Positions 29,697-38,826 of a stretch of 64,000 nt of DNA are shown piece after piece. Every line of letters begins with the position of its first letter. Position 1 is the first letter of the stretch. The DNA lies in assembly GCF_009193265.1 (NCBI RefSeq), contig NZ_VZZZ01000002.1, positions 183,824-247,823 on the forward strand, written 5' to 3'. A program made the position numbers and the translations under genes. Under the pieces are notes generated by a model. It did no database searches. It saw only the letters and a program-made list of their open reading frames with translations, and had not been told where the DNA came from. The DNA comes from Marinobacter changyiensis. GTDB lineage: Bacteria > Pseudomonadota > Gammaproteobacteria > Pseudomonadales > Oleiphilaceae.

Positions 29697-30590
29697 ATGC
29701 ATTACCCAACCATAGAAGAGTACGTCGGCCATACCCCGCTGGTGCGCCTGCAGCGGTTGCCGGGCCGCACCAGCAATATCATTCTGGCGAAACTGGAAGG
29801 CAACAATCCTGCCGGCTCGGTAAAGGACCGTCCTGCTATCAGCATGATCCAGGAGGCGGAGAAACGGGGTGATATCAAGCCGGGTGATACCCTGGTTGAG
29901 GCCACCAGCGGCAATACCGGCATAGCTCTGGCGATGGCCGCCGCTATCAAGGGCTACCGGATGGTGCTGATTATGCCAGCCAATGCCAGTGAAGAGCGAC
30001 GGGCGTCCATGCGGGCCTACGGAGCGGAAATTATCTCGGTGAGCAAGGAGGCCGGCATGGAAGGTGCCCGCGATCTGGCAAGCCGCATGCAGTCCGAGGG
30101 CAAGGGCTTTGTGCTGGACCAGTTTGCCAATCAGGACAATCCGCTGGCCCATTATCGCACCACCGGCCCGGAGATCTGGCAGCAGACCGGGGGCAAAGTT
30201 ACCCATTTTGTCAGCTCCATGGGCACCACTGGCACCATAATGGGGGTCTCCCGATACCTGAAAGAGCGCAATCCGGATGTCCGGATAATTGGTTTGCAAC
30301 CGAAAGAAGGCGCTTCTATTCCTGGCATCCGGCGTTGGCCCGAAGCCTATATGCCCAAGATTTTTGATGCCGCAAGAGTCGACGAGGTCATCGATATCGG
30401 CCAACAGGAAGCAGAGGACAGCATGAGGGCCCTGGCGCGGGAAGAGGGCATATTCTGTGGCGTCTCTTCTGGCGGCTCCATAGCGGCAGCACTGCAGTTG
30501 TCCGAACAGGTTGAAAACGCCGTTATTGTAGCCATCATCTGTGACCGGGGTGATCGTTACCTCTCAACGGGTGTTTTCCCCAGTGCCTGA
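29697..30590 (+). CDS. cysM: Cysteine synthase B (CysM)
   Basis: CysM makes cysteine from O-acetylserine and sulfide or thiosulfate with pyridoxal phosphate. The 297-residue protein carries the cofactor lysine K43 in NPAGSVKDRPA, the substrate loop EATSGNTGIALAM and the phosphate-binding loop VSSMGTTGTIMG. The shorter length and GEDR-like IGLQPKEGASIPGIRRWP segment favour CysM over CysK. CAGGAG precedes ATG 29697. It is divergent from gacS and precedes rlmD. Confidence 0.94.
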   Translation: MHYPTIEEYVGHTPLVRLQRLPGRTSNIILAKLEGNNPAGSVKDRPAISMIQEAEKRGDIKPGDTLVEATSGNTGIALAMAAAIKGYRMVLIMPANASEERRASMRAYGAEIISVSKEAGMEGARDLASRMQSEGKGFVLDQFANQDNPLAHYRTTGPEIWQQTGGKVTHFVSSMGTTGTIMGVSRYLKERNPDVRIIGLQPKEGASIPGIRRWPEAYMPKIFDAARVDEVIDIGQQEAEDSMRALAREEGIFCGVSSGGSIAAALQLSEQVENAVIVAIICDRGDRYLSTGVFPSA

Positions 30591-30623
30591 TTCAGCCAAT
30601 CGCCACCCAGGAATGAAAGAGTT

Positions 30624-31955
30624 ATGAGCAGACGACGCAGGAAAAGCCTGCCGGTCGAACCGGTTCAGTGTGAAATTGAAAAACTGAGCCACGATGGCCG
30701 TGGTATCGCTTACCAGAACGGTAAGATCCAGTTCGTGGATGGCGCCCTGCCGGGAGAGTCCGTGGTCGCCAAAGTGGTCGGCTCCCGCAGCAAATTTGAT
30801 GAACTGCGAACCATAGAGGTGCTGACCGCTTCGCCTGAACGGACCACTCCGCCCTGTAATTTTGCCGACCTGTGCGGCGGCTGCAGCCTTCAGCACATGA
30901 CCGGCGACGCCCAAATAGAGTTCAAGCAACAGACCCTGCGTGAAAACTTTGCGCATTTCGGGGGCGTTGAACCCTTGCACTGGGAGCCGCCGATGCGCTC
31001 GCCAGATCTGGCATATCGGCGCAAGGCGAGACTGGGTGTGCGCTTTGTGCCCAAGCGGGACTCGGTGCTGGTCGGGTTTCGTGAAAAACGTAACACCTTT
31101 CTCACGGATATCACCGAGTGCGTGGTGATGGACCCACGGATCGGGGAGCGCATTACAGAGATCCGGGCGTTGCTCTACGGGCTGGAGGCCCGCAATACCA
31201 TCGCGCAAATCGAAGTCGCCTGCGGCGATGATGCTGCGGCACTGGTGTTCCGCAACATGGAAGCGCTGTCGGGGCAGGATTATGAGGCACTGGTAGGTTT
31301 TGGTCAGACCCATGATTTGCATATTTATCTGCAGCCCAAAGGGCCGGATACGGTCCATCGCATTTGGCCGGCAGAGGGCGAAGAGCGATTGAGTTATCGA
31401 TTAGAGGCATTTGATCTGACCCTTACGTTCCACCCGATGGACTTCACTCAGGTTAACACTGAGCTCAACCAGAAAATGGTGGCACGCGCCGTCGAATGGC
31501 TGGAGCTCAAGCCAGAAGACCGGGTACTGGACCTGTTCTGTGGGCTGGGCAACTTCACCCTGCCTCTCGCCCGTCGGGCAGGACAGGTTGTCGGCGTTGA
31601 AGGCGATGACGCCATGGTGGTCCGTGGCCGGGAAAATGCATCGCTGAACGGGCTCGACAATGTCACTTTTTGCGGTGCCGATCTGCAGGCTGATTTCACC
31701 TCGGAACCGTGGGCTGCTGAGGGTTTTGACAAGATACTGATTGATCCGCCCCGTTCCGGCGCCCAGGAGATCTGTGAATACCTGGCGGCCTTCGGGGCAA
31801 AGCGTATCGTGTATGTGTCCTGTAACCCCGCCACGCTGGCCAGGGATGCGGGAGTGCTGGTCAGAAAAGGCTATTCTCTGGTTCGGGCCGGGGTGATGGA
31901 CATGTTTCCCCACACCACCCATGTGGAGTCGATTGCCGTTTTTGAGCGGGCCTGA
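30624..31955 (+). CDS. rlmD: 23S rRNA (uracil1939-C5)-methyltransferase RlmD
   Basis: RlmD (RumA) methylates U1939 of 23S rRNA using S-adenosylmethionine and holds a [4Fe-4S] cluster. The 443-residue protein has an N-terminal TRAM domain (about 10-65), cluster cysteines in [17 protein letters not shown] and in TECVVMD, the cofactor motif [15 protein letters not shown], and the catalytic cysteine region [13 protein letters not shown]. It lies between cysM and relA, the conserved arrangement. Confidence 0.95.
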   Translation: MSRRRRKSLPVEPVQCEIEKLSHDGRGIAYQNGKIQFVDGALPGESVVAKVVGSRSKFDELRTIEVLTASPERTTPPCNFADLCGGCSLQHMTGDAQIEFKQQTLRENFAHFGGVEPLHWEPPMRSPDLAYRRKARLGVRFVPKRDSVLVGFREKRNTFLTDITECVVMDPRIGERITEIRALLYGLEARNTIAQIEVACGDDAAALVFRNMEALSGQDYEALVGFGQTHDLHIYLQPKGPDTVHRIWPAEGEERLSYRLEAFDLTLTFHPMDFTQVNTELNQKMVARAVEWLELKPEDRVLDLFCGLGNFTLPLARRAGQVVGVEGDDAMVVRGRENASLNGLDNVTFCGADLQADFTSEPWAAEGFDKILIDPPRSGAQEICEYLAAFGAKRIVYVSCNPATLARDAGVLVRKGYSLVRAGVMDMFPHTTHVESIAVFERA

Positions 31956-32028
31956 GTCAACATAATAAAGCGACGGATTGAAGGGGTGGGTGCATGGCTC
32001 TTCAGTCCCGCGACAAAATGGAAGTGGC

Positions 32029-34266
32029 ATGGTAAAAGTTCGTGAAGACTACGCGTTGACACCGGATGGTCAGGTCGACATCGAGCGCTGGGTGAGCCAG
32101 ATCCAGTCCCAAACCAATCTGGTTGACGTAGACCAGTTCCGGCGTGCCTGCGAAAAAGCTGCCGAAATCGACCTGCAGGCCTTTCGTGAGGATCGCCTTT
32201 GGGCGCCGGGCTCCAGCAGTTTTCGCACCGGTCTTGAAATGGCCCAGGTGCTGGTAGAGCTGCACCTGGACCAGGCCAGCCTGGTTGCTGCAATACTCTA
32301 CCGCGCGGTTCGGGAAGAGCGTGTGCCATTGGCGGATATCCGGAAAGAATTTGGTGACGAAATCGCCGATTTGATTGATGGTGTGCAGCAGATGGCCGCC
32401 ATCTCGGCCATTCACCATCCGCTCAAAGGCGCCGTGCTAGGCCAGAGTCAGGGCCAGTTGGACAACGTTCGTAAAATGCTGGTCACCCTGATAGACGATG
32501 TCCGGGTAGCTCTGATCAAACTCGCCGAACGGACCTGTGCGATTCGGGCGGTCAAGGATGTTTCTTCCGACAAGCGCATGCGAGTCGCCCGGGAAGTGTT
32601 CGATATTTATGCCCCGTTGGCCCAGCGCCTTGGTATCGGACACATCAAGTGGGAGCTCGAAGACCTTTCGTTCCGCTATCTTCATGAATCCGCCTACAAG
32701 AAAATCGCCAAACTGCTTGATGAAAAACGCCTGGACCGGGAGAGCTACATCCGCAATGCGCTGGACACCCTCGGGGCTGAGCTCAAAGCGGCGGGCATCA
32801 AAGGAGATCTCGCGGGCCGCGCCAAGCACATTTACAGTATCTGGCGGAAAATGCGCCGTAAAGGTATCGACTTTTCCCAGGTTTACGATGTCCGGGCAGT
32901 GCGCATACTGGTGCCCGAGATCCGCGACTGCTATGGCGCACTGGGTATTGTCCACGGCCTGTGGCGCCATATTCCCAATGAGTTCGATGACTATATTGCC
33001 AACCCCAAGGAAAATGGCTACCAGTCTCTGCATACAGCCGTTTTAGGCCCTGAAGGCAAGGTCATGGAGGTGCAGATACGCACCCATAAAATGCACGAAG
33101 AAGCCGAACTTGGCGTCTGTGCACATTGGCTTTACAAAGGCATGGATAAGGGCAACCGGTCCACCGGTTACGATGCCAAGATCAACTGGCTGCGCCAGGT
33201 ACTGGAGTGGCAGGAGGACCTTGGTGATTTGTCCGGCACTGAAGGCCAGGTCAAAGGGGGTATAGCCTCTGACCGGGTCTACGTCTTCACACCGGAGGGT
33301 CACGTGGTGGATCTGCCCCTCGGTGCAACCCCGGTGGACTTTGCCTACAGGGTCCATACTGAAGTCGGGCATGCCTGTCGTGGGGCGCGGCTGAACGGTC
33401 GCATCGTGCCGCTAACTTACCCCCTGAAAACCGGTGACCAGGTGTTTATCCTGACGTCCAACAACCCGGCCCCCAGTCGTGACTGGTTAAATCCCAGTCT
33501 TGGCTACATTCAGACCTCAAGGGCCCGGGCCAAGGTTACCCACTGGTTCAAAGAGCAGAATCGCGATCGTAACATAGCGGATGGCCGTGCCATTCTTGAA
33601 GATGAGTTCAAGCGGCTTTCCATCTACGATCTTGACCTCGACCAACTGGCGGTCAAGGTCAACCTACGCAACGCCGAGGATATGTTTGCGGCGATCGGGG
33701 CTGGCGATTTGCGCCCGACTCATGTGGCCAATATCGCTCAACAAATACTCGAGCCCCGGACCGAGCAGCTGGATTTAAAGCTCACGGCACGCCGCAACAA
33801 GGAGTACGGCACCGACTCCGATATCCAGATCCAGGGGGTGGGGAAGCTCAAAACCCAGGTGGCCAAATGCTGCAAACCACTACCCGGCGACCCGATTGGC
33901 GGCTACATCACCGTTGGCCGTGGCGTAACGGTTCACCGCCAGGATTGCCTGACGTTCCTGCACCTGACGGAGTATGAGCCGAACCGGATCATTGAAGTAA
34001 ACTGGGGCGGCCAGCCCGAAGCAGTCTACCCCGTGGATATCGAGATTGAGGCCTACGACCGGTCCGGATTGCTCAGGGACATCACCCAGGTACTATCGTC
34101 CTCCCGCAGCAACGTGCTGGCGCTGAATACGACCTCCAATACCGATGACAACTCGGCCACCATGGTGGTGACCGTGGAGATTTCCAGTCTCGAGCAGCTG
34201 GCAAGATTGCTGGCCCAGATCCGGAATCTGCCCAATATTCTCGAGGTCAGGCGTAAACGCCACTAG
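32029..34266 (+). CDS. relA: (p)ppGpp synthetase RelA
   Basis: RelA makes (p)ppGpp on stalled ribosomes during amino-acid starvation. From ATG 32029 (MVKVREDYAL) it is 745 residues, almost exactly the usual length; earlier in-frame codons would add an untypical extension. An inactive HD-like hydrolase domain (about 30-180) has AAILYRAVREE where SpoT-type proteins have the catalytic HD, so hydrolysis is not expected. The synthetase domain (RAKHIYSIWRKMRRKGIDFSQVYDVRAVRIL, about 240-350), the TGS domain (about 405-465) and a C-terminal ACT domain (DRSGLLRDITQVLS) follow. mazG is next. Confidence 0.96.
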   Translation: MVKVREDYALTPDGQVDIERWVSQIQSQTNLVDVDQFRRACEKAAEIDLQAFREDRLWAPGSSSFRTGLEMAQVLVELHLDQASLVAAILYRAVREERVPLADIRKEFGDEIADLIDGVQQMAAISAIHHPLKGAVLGQSQGQLDNVRKMLVTLIDDVRVALIKLAERTCAIRAVKDVSSDKRMRVAREVFDIYAPLAQRLGIGHIKWELEDLSFRYLHESAYKKIAKLLDEKRLDRESYIRNALDTLGAELKAAGIKGDLAGRAKHIYSIWRKMRRKGIDFSQVYDVRAVRILVPEIRDCYGALGIVHGLWRHIPNEFDDYIANPKENGYQSLHTAVLGPEGKVMEVQIRTHKMHEEAELGVCAHWLYKGMDKGNRSTGYDAKINWLRQVLEWQEDLGDLSGTEGQVKGGIASDRVYVFTPEGHVVDLPLGATPVDFAYRVHTEVGHACRGARLNGRIVPLTYPLKTGDQVFILTSNNPAPSRDWLNPSLGYIQTSRARAKVTHWFKEQNRDRNIADGRAILEDEFKRLSIYDLDLDQLAVKVNLRNAEDMFAAIGAGDLRPTHVANIAQQILEPRTEQLDLKLTARRNKEYGTDSDIQIQGVGKLKTQVAKCCKPLPGDPIGGYITVGRGVTVHRQDCLTFLHLTEYEPNRIIEVNWGGQPEAVYPVDIEIEAYDRSGLLRDITQVLSSSRSNVLALNTTSNTDDNSATMVVTVEISSLEQLARLLAQIRNLPNILEVRRKRH

Positions 34267-34279
34267 TCCGGAGTATGCA

Positions 34280-35134
34280 ATGTCCTACTCGATCGAAGAT
34301 CTGAAGCATCTTATGTCACGCCTGCGCGACCCGCGCACGGGTTGCCCCTGGGACCTCAGGCAAACCTTTCGCACCATTGTGCCCCATACCCTGGAAGAAG
34401 CTCACGAGGTAGCCGATGCCATCGAACAGGCTGACTACCCCCATCTCCAGGATGAGCTCGGAGATCTGCTGTTTCAGGTGATTTTCTATGGTCAGATGGG
34501 CAAAGAAGAGGGCCATTTTGACTTCGATTCCATCGTCGACAACCTGGTGCAAAAACTGATTCGTCGACACCCCCATGTGTTTCCGGAAGGCACTCTCGAT
34601 AGTGAAGTAGACCCGGACAACCGCCCCGGTGTTGAGGAAATCAACGCCAGCTGGGAACGTATCAAGGCCGAAGAAAGGGCAAGCGCACCAAATCAGGACT
34701 CAGCGGATTCCCCACCGAGCCGTCTGGAGGGTATAGCCCGGACCCTGCCGGCAATGGCGCGGGCCGAAAAGCTCCAGCGTCGAGCTTCACGTCATGGCTT
34801 TGATTGGCCCACCGTGGAGCCCGTATTTGACAAGCTCCACGAGGAAATTGACGAGCTCAAAGAGGCCTGGCAAAACGCGCAGACCGACCCCTCGGCTGAG
34901 GATGATGTGGAAGACGAACTGGGGGATCTGCTGTTCGTATGCGTCAATCTGGCACGGTTTATGAAGATAAATCCTGACCAGGCGTTGCGCAGAACCAATG
35001 CAAAATTTGAGGCACGGTTCCGGGCTATCGAGCACCGCCTGACGAGTGAGGGCAGGGAGATGGAACAGGAAACTCTCAAGGCACTCGATGAGATCTGGCA
35101 GTCCGTGAAGGGGGTCGAAAAGCGATCAACCTGA
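34280..35134 (+). CDS. mazG: Nucleoside triphosphate pyrophosphohydrolase MazG
   Basis: MazG hydrolyses NTPs to NMP and pyrophosphate, thought to limit mutagenic nucleotides and to temper ppGpp signalling. The 284-residue protein has two MazG repeats. The first has CPWDLRQTFRTIVPHTLEEAHEVADAI and the metal site DELGDLLFQVIFYGQ. The second has DELKEAWQ and EDELGDLLFVCVNLARF. It follows relA after 13 bases, the classic relA-mazG pair; no mazEF genes are here. Confidence 0.95.
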   Translation: MSYSIEDLKHLMSRLRDPRTGCPWDLRQTFRTIVPHTLEEAHEVADAIEQADYPHLQDELGDLLFQVIFYGQMGKEEGHFDFDSIVDNLVQKLIRRHPHVFPEGTLDSEVDPDNRPGVEEINASWERIKAEERASAPNQDSADSPPSRLEGIARTLPAMARAEKLQRRASRHGFDWPTVEPVFDKLHEEIDELKEAWQNAQTDPSAEDDVEDELGDLLFVCVNLARFMKINPDQALRRTNAKFEARFRAIEHRLTSEGREMEQETLKALDEIWQSVKGVEKRST

Positions 35135-35318
35135 ACCGGTCGCGCAAACAGCAGCGTATTGATAAGTACAATCCGTAACCATTTAACAGGCCCCGGGTAG
35201 TGGGCTTCGTCTACACTTCGAGTGACAATAGTTAAATGACAGTGGTTGAGAGCGATCACGAGTCGCACAGAGTCGCTAACCGGGCATTTCCGGTGCAGAA
35301 AGCAGGAGTTTTTTACTC

Positions 35319-35663
35319 ATGAAGATTAAGGATCTGGTGAAATACTGGGATAAGCATGCACGCGGTCGGCTGACCCGTGATGCCTACTTTACGGCCTTGT
35401 CGGATCAGCATCACCAGCGATTGGAGAAATTGTCGGCCCTGTATCCGATGAAGTCATCCCAGGACCTTATCCGGGACCTTGTCTCGGCTGCCCTGGATGA
35501 GCTGGAAACCAGCTTCCCTTATCAGCAAGGCACCAAAGTTGTTGCCTACGATGAGGATGGTTTCGAGATCTACGAGGATCGGGGTCTGACCCCGAAATTT
35601 GTCAGTCTAAGCCAGAAGCATATCCAGAAACTGAAAGCGCGCCAGCTCGAATCGGCCGCCTGA
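35319..35663 (+). CDS. Small conserved protein of unknown function (paralog of the gene at 35735)
   Basis: A 114-residue, soluble, probably helical protein opening MKIKDLVKYWDKHARG. The middle (RLEKLSALYPMKSSQDLIRDLVSAALDELETSFP) is clearly related to the gene at 35735-35968, with the shared pattern L..L..LYP..S..D...D....ALD.L...P. That region looks like a ribbon-helix-helix-like or small dimerisation helix pair, but this is inference. A C-terminal extension (VVAYDEDGFEIYEDRGLTP) is absent in the paralog. The start is preceded by GCAGGAGTT. I do not recognise a function. Confidence 0.8.
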   Translation: MKIKDLVKYWDKHARGRLTRDAYFTALSDQHHQRLEKLSALYPMKSSQDLIRDLVSAALDELETSFPYQQGTKVVAYDEDGFEIYEDRGLTPKFVSLSQKHIQKLKARQLESAA

Positions 35664-35668
35664 TCAAT

Positions 35669-35713
35669 GGGGCAGGCCGGTGGTGCTTTACTCACCGGCT
35701 GCACGGTTGCCCC
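35669..35713. terminator. Hairpin between convergent genes
   Basis: Nested inverted repeat: GGGGCA 35669-35674 with TGCCCC 35708-35713, and GCCGGTG 35676-35682 with CACCGGC 35693-35699. It lies exactly between the stops of the two convergent small genes. There is no T-run on either side, so it may be a bidirectional structure without classic intrinsic-terminator features. Confidence 0.45.
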
Positions 35714-35734
35714 GATCCATTCTGGCTTTCTGGA

Positions 35735-35968
35735 TTACTGATCCTTCTTTGTCAGCTTGTCTTTGAGCGGGCTCTGGCGCACCAGATCGTCCAGTGCCGC
35801 CCCGATCATATCGTTAAGAATGTCACTTTCGCTTCTATCCGGATAGAGTTCCGCCAGCGCTGCCAGACGCGCTGCATCCTCCAGTGGTAATCTGAGATTG
35901 TAATCGTGTGTCCGCTCTACAGTTTCTTTCTTCTTCTCCCAGTGCTTGGGCAGATCAGTGACTTTCAT
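35735..35968 (-). CDS. Small conserved protein of unknown function (paralog of the gene at 35319)
   Basis: A 77-residue protein opening MKVTDLPKHWEKKKET, matching MKIKDLVKYWDK of its convergent neighbour. It contains AARLAALAELYPDRSESDILNDMIGAALDDLVRQSP, again aligned with the neighbour. I chose ATG 35968 because AAGGAG stands 6 bases before it; a longer frame up to 36037 has no such signal. It ends in a charged tail (KDKLTKKDQ). No function is recognised; the shared segment could be a DNA-binding or dimerising helix pair. Confidence 0.78.
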   Translation of the reverse strand: MKVTDLPKHWEKKKETVERTHDYNLRLPLEDAARLAALAELYPDRSESDILNDMIGAALDDLVRQSPLKDKLTKKDQ

Positions 35969-36134
35969 GGACGCTCCTTTAAGAGGTTCTTCAACAAAGA
36001 ACCTTTGAACCAATAAGCCTATCACCGTCGGTTTCACTTAATTCACGACCGCAGTCGAATGGGCAATGGACTTGGTTTGATGTTCCTTAGTATCGTAATA
36101 ACCGTTGGTCTTCGTCAATTTAAAAGGATGCCCT

Positions 36135-38777
36135 GTGACTGAACTGCACCCGGACCTCAGAGAAAACGTACGCCTGTTGGGAGATTTGCTGGGCCAGAGT
36201 ATTCGCCAGCACCCGGGCCAGGAATGTTTTGACCTGATTGAAGAAGTCCGGGCGGCTGCGAAATCCGACCGGCGACAGGAGAGCGGTTCCGGTCAACGCC
36301 TGGTCAGCCTGCTCAGCAATCTTCGGGATGACCAGTTACTGCCGGTTACCCGGGCGTTCAATCAGTTTCTTAACCTGGTCAACCTTGCAGAGCAATACCA
36401 TGGCGTGCGTCGCAAGCGTGGCCATTCTTCAGATTTGACGGTGGAATCCCTGGACGATGTCTTCGGGCGCCTCAGAGCAAACGGCATAAGCCAGGACGAG
36501 TTGCACCAAAGAGTCGCTGAACTCAACATCGAATTCGTGTTGACTGCGCATCCGACGGAAGTAGCGCGACGAACGCTGATCATGAAATACGATGAAATAT
36601 CCGATGGTCTCAGCAAACTCGATCATGACGACTTGTTGCCCGCTGAGCGGGAGGAGGTTATCACCCGGTTGCAGCAGCTGGTCACCGAGGCCTGGCATAC
36701 CGACGAAATCCGATACGAGCGTCCGACTGCGGTTGATGAGGCCAAGTGGGGATTTGCGGTTATCGAAAACAGTCTGTGGCAGGCGTTGCCAAGATTTCTC
36801 CGGGGGCTTGATCGGTCGCTGACACAGGCCACGGGTAAGGGGCTGCCCTACGATGCGGCGCCGATCCGGTTGGCGTCATGGATGGGCGGGGATCGGGACG
36901 GCAATCCCAATGTCACCCATGAAGTCACCCGCAAGGTCTTCCTGCTCGGTCGCTGGATGGCAGCGGACCTGTATCTGCGAGATATTCAGTCGCTGCGAGC
37001 GGAGTTGTCAATGTGGCAGGCTAACGAAGCTCTAATTGAAGTGGCAGGGGCGTGCCGGGAGCCATATCGGGTAGTGTTGGCCCGTTTGCGAGATCGTCTC
37101 ATCAGGACCCGCGACTGGGCGGAGGCCCGGGTAAACGGGGAGTCGGCCGATAGCACCGATATTCTGTTCGAGAACGAAGACCTCACCAGACCACTGGAGC
37201 TTTGCTATCAATCCCTGGTTGACTGTGGGCTTGAAGTCGTTGCCAATGGACCCTTGCTGGATACGCTTCGTCGCGCCCACACCTTTGGACTCCCCCTGAT
37301 TCGCCTGGATATCCGTCAGGAGGCCGCCCGCCATGCCGGAGCCGTTGCCGAGATCGTCGACTACCTCGGGTTGGGGGACTATCTGTCCTGGCCGGAAGAA
37401 GACCGTCAGGCCTTTTTAGTGAAAGAGCTTCAAAGCAGGCGCCCGCTGGTGCCGAGGGTGTGGGAGCCTTCGGAGCAAGTCCGCGAGGTGCTCGCAACCT
37501 GCGCTGTGGTGGCGGAACAAACACCGGAAGCACTGGGTTCCTATGTTATATCCATGGCCAGTAAACCCTCCGATGTGCTCAGCGTTATCCTGTTGCTCCG
37601 GGAAGCGGGCACGACCCATCCGATGAAAGTGGTACCGTTGTTTGAAACCCTGGATGATCTCACGGGCGCACCGGCCAGTATGACGGCATTGTATGAGATT
37701 GACTGGTATCGGACCTATTGCAATGACCGACAAGAGGTGATGATTGGCTACTCGGATTCGTCCAAGGACGCGGGTCAGATGATGGCTGCCTGGGCGCAAT
37801 ATCAGGCTCAGGAGAAGCTAACGGAGGTCGCCGGGCATTACGGGGTTCATCTGACCTTGTTCCACGGCCGGGGTGGCACTGTTGGCCGCGGTGGCGGGCC
37901 GGCCAATCGCGCGATACTGTCACAACCTCCCGGGTCCGTTAATGGCAGTTTCCGAATTACCGAGCAGGGCGAAATGATCCGTTTCAAATTCGGCCTGCCC
38001 CGGTTGGCGGAACAGAGTCTTACCCTCTACACCACGGCAGTTATCGAAGCGACCCTGGCACCGTCGCCGGGTCCCGAGCCAGCCTGGCGTGAAACCATGG
38101 ACTGGCTGACAGAGCGATCATTGAAGTCATACCGTGATTTGGTGCGGGATAACCCGGATTTTGTACCCTATTTCCGTCAAGCCACGCCTGAGCAGGCGCT
38201 GGGGAAGCTGGCCCTGGGCAGTCGTCCTGCCCGCCGGAAAGTCGGTGGTGGCATTGAAAGCCTGCGAGCGATTCCCTGGATTTTCGCCTGGACCCAGATG
38301 CGTCTTATGTTGCCCAGCTGGCTTGGCAGCGACGTGGCGTTGGAGGAGGCCGCCAATTCAGGGCGTATGGATATGCTTCGCGAAATGCGCGAGCGTTGGC
38401 CGTTTTTCCAGACCTACGTTGATATGCTGGAGATGGTACTTGCCAAAGCAGATCTGCGAATTGCCAGCTATTATGAGCAAACCCTTGTAGAGCCGTCATT
38501 GCTACCGCTCGGTGAAGAGCTCAGAAACCGCCTTCTGATGTGTATTGAGCAGGTGAAATCACTGAAGCAACAAACGCATCTGCTCGAGGCTGAGCCAGTA
38601 TTCGCCCATTCAATGAAGGTTCGTAACCCTTACACGGACCCGCTGCATTACTTGCAGGCGGAGCTGCTGAAAAGGGATCGCGAAAGTGAGGGCTCCGGGC
38701 AAGTGCCTGAATTGGTCGAGAGGGCGCTTAAAGTAACCATGGCAGGTATCGCCGCGGGGATGCGAAATACAGGCTGA
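36135..38777 (+). CDS. ppc: Phosphoenolpyruvate carboxylase
   Basis: Ppc fixes bicarbonate onto phosphoenolpyruvate to give oxaloacetate, refilling the citric acid cycle. The 880-residue protein has the catalytic histidine in VLTAHPTEVARRTL (near 142), the glycine loop FHGRGGTVGRGGGP, the GYSDSSKDAG segment, and the C-terminal end GMRNTG typical of the family. I chose GTG 36135 because AAAAGGA precedes it and the length is right; the longer frame adds an unrelated ten residues. Confidence 0.96.
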   Translation: MTELHPDLRENVRLLGDLLGQSIRQHPGQECFDLIEEVRAAAKSDRRQESGSGQRLVSLLSNLRDDQLLPVTRAFNQFLNLVNLAEQYHGVRRKRGHSSDLTVESLDDVFGRLRANGISQDELHQRVAELNIEFVLTAHPTEVARRTLIMKYDEISDGLSKLDHDDLLPAEREEVITRLQQLVTEAWHTDEIRYERPTAVDEAKWGFAVIENSLWQALPRFLRGLDRSLTQATGKGLPYDAAPIRLASWMGGDRDGNPNVTHEVTRKVFLLGRWMAADLYLRDIQSLRAELSMWQANEALIEVAGACREPYRVVLARLRDRLIRTRDWAEARVNGESADSTDILFENEDLTRPLELCYQSLVDCGLEVVANGPLLDTLRRAHTFGLPLIRLDIRQEAARHAGAVAEIVDYLGLGDYLSWPEEDRQAFLVKELQSRRPLVPRVWEPSEQVREVLATCAVVAEQTPEALGSYVISMASKPSDVLSVILLLREAGTTHPMKVVPLFETLDDLTGAPASMTALYEIDWYRTYCNDRQEVMIGYSDSSKDAGQMMAAWAQYQAQEKLTEVAGHYGVHLTLFHGRGGTVGRGGGPANRAILSQPPGSVNGSFRITEQGEMIRFKFGLPRLAEQSLTLYTTAVIEATLAPSPGPEPAWRETMDWLTERSLKSYRDLVRDNPDFVPYFRQATPEQALGKLALGSRPARRKVGGGIESLRAIPWIFAWTQMRLMLPSWLGSDVALEEAANSGRMDMLREMRERWPFFQTYVDMLEMVLAKADLRIASYYEQTLVEPSLLPLGEELRNRLLMCIEQVKSLKQQTHLLEAEPVFAHSMKVRNPYTDPLHYLQAELLKRDRESEGSGQVPELVERALKVTMAGIAAGMRNTG

Positions 38778-38826
38778 GTTGTGGTCTGAGTTCGTTGTAA
38801 ACCATCTTTTACACAAGGAGAGCCGC

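Noticed and set aside
35135..35318. Possible tRNA or small RNA between mazG and the small gene
   Set aside because: No cloverleaf and no terminator hairpin with a T-run; it only appears to hold a promoter.
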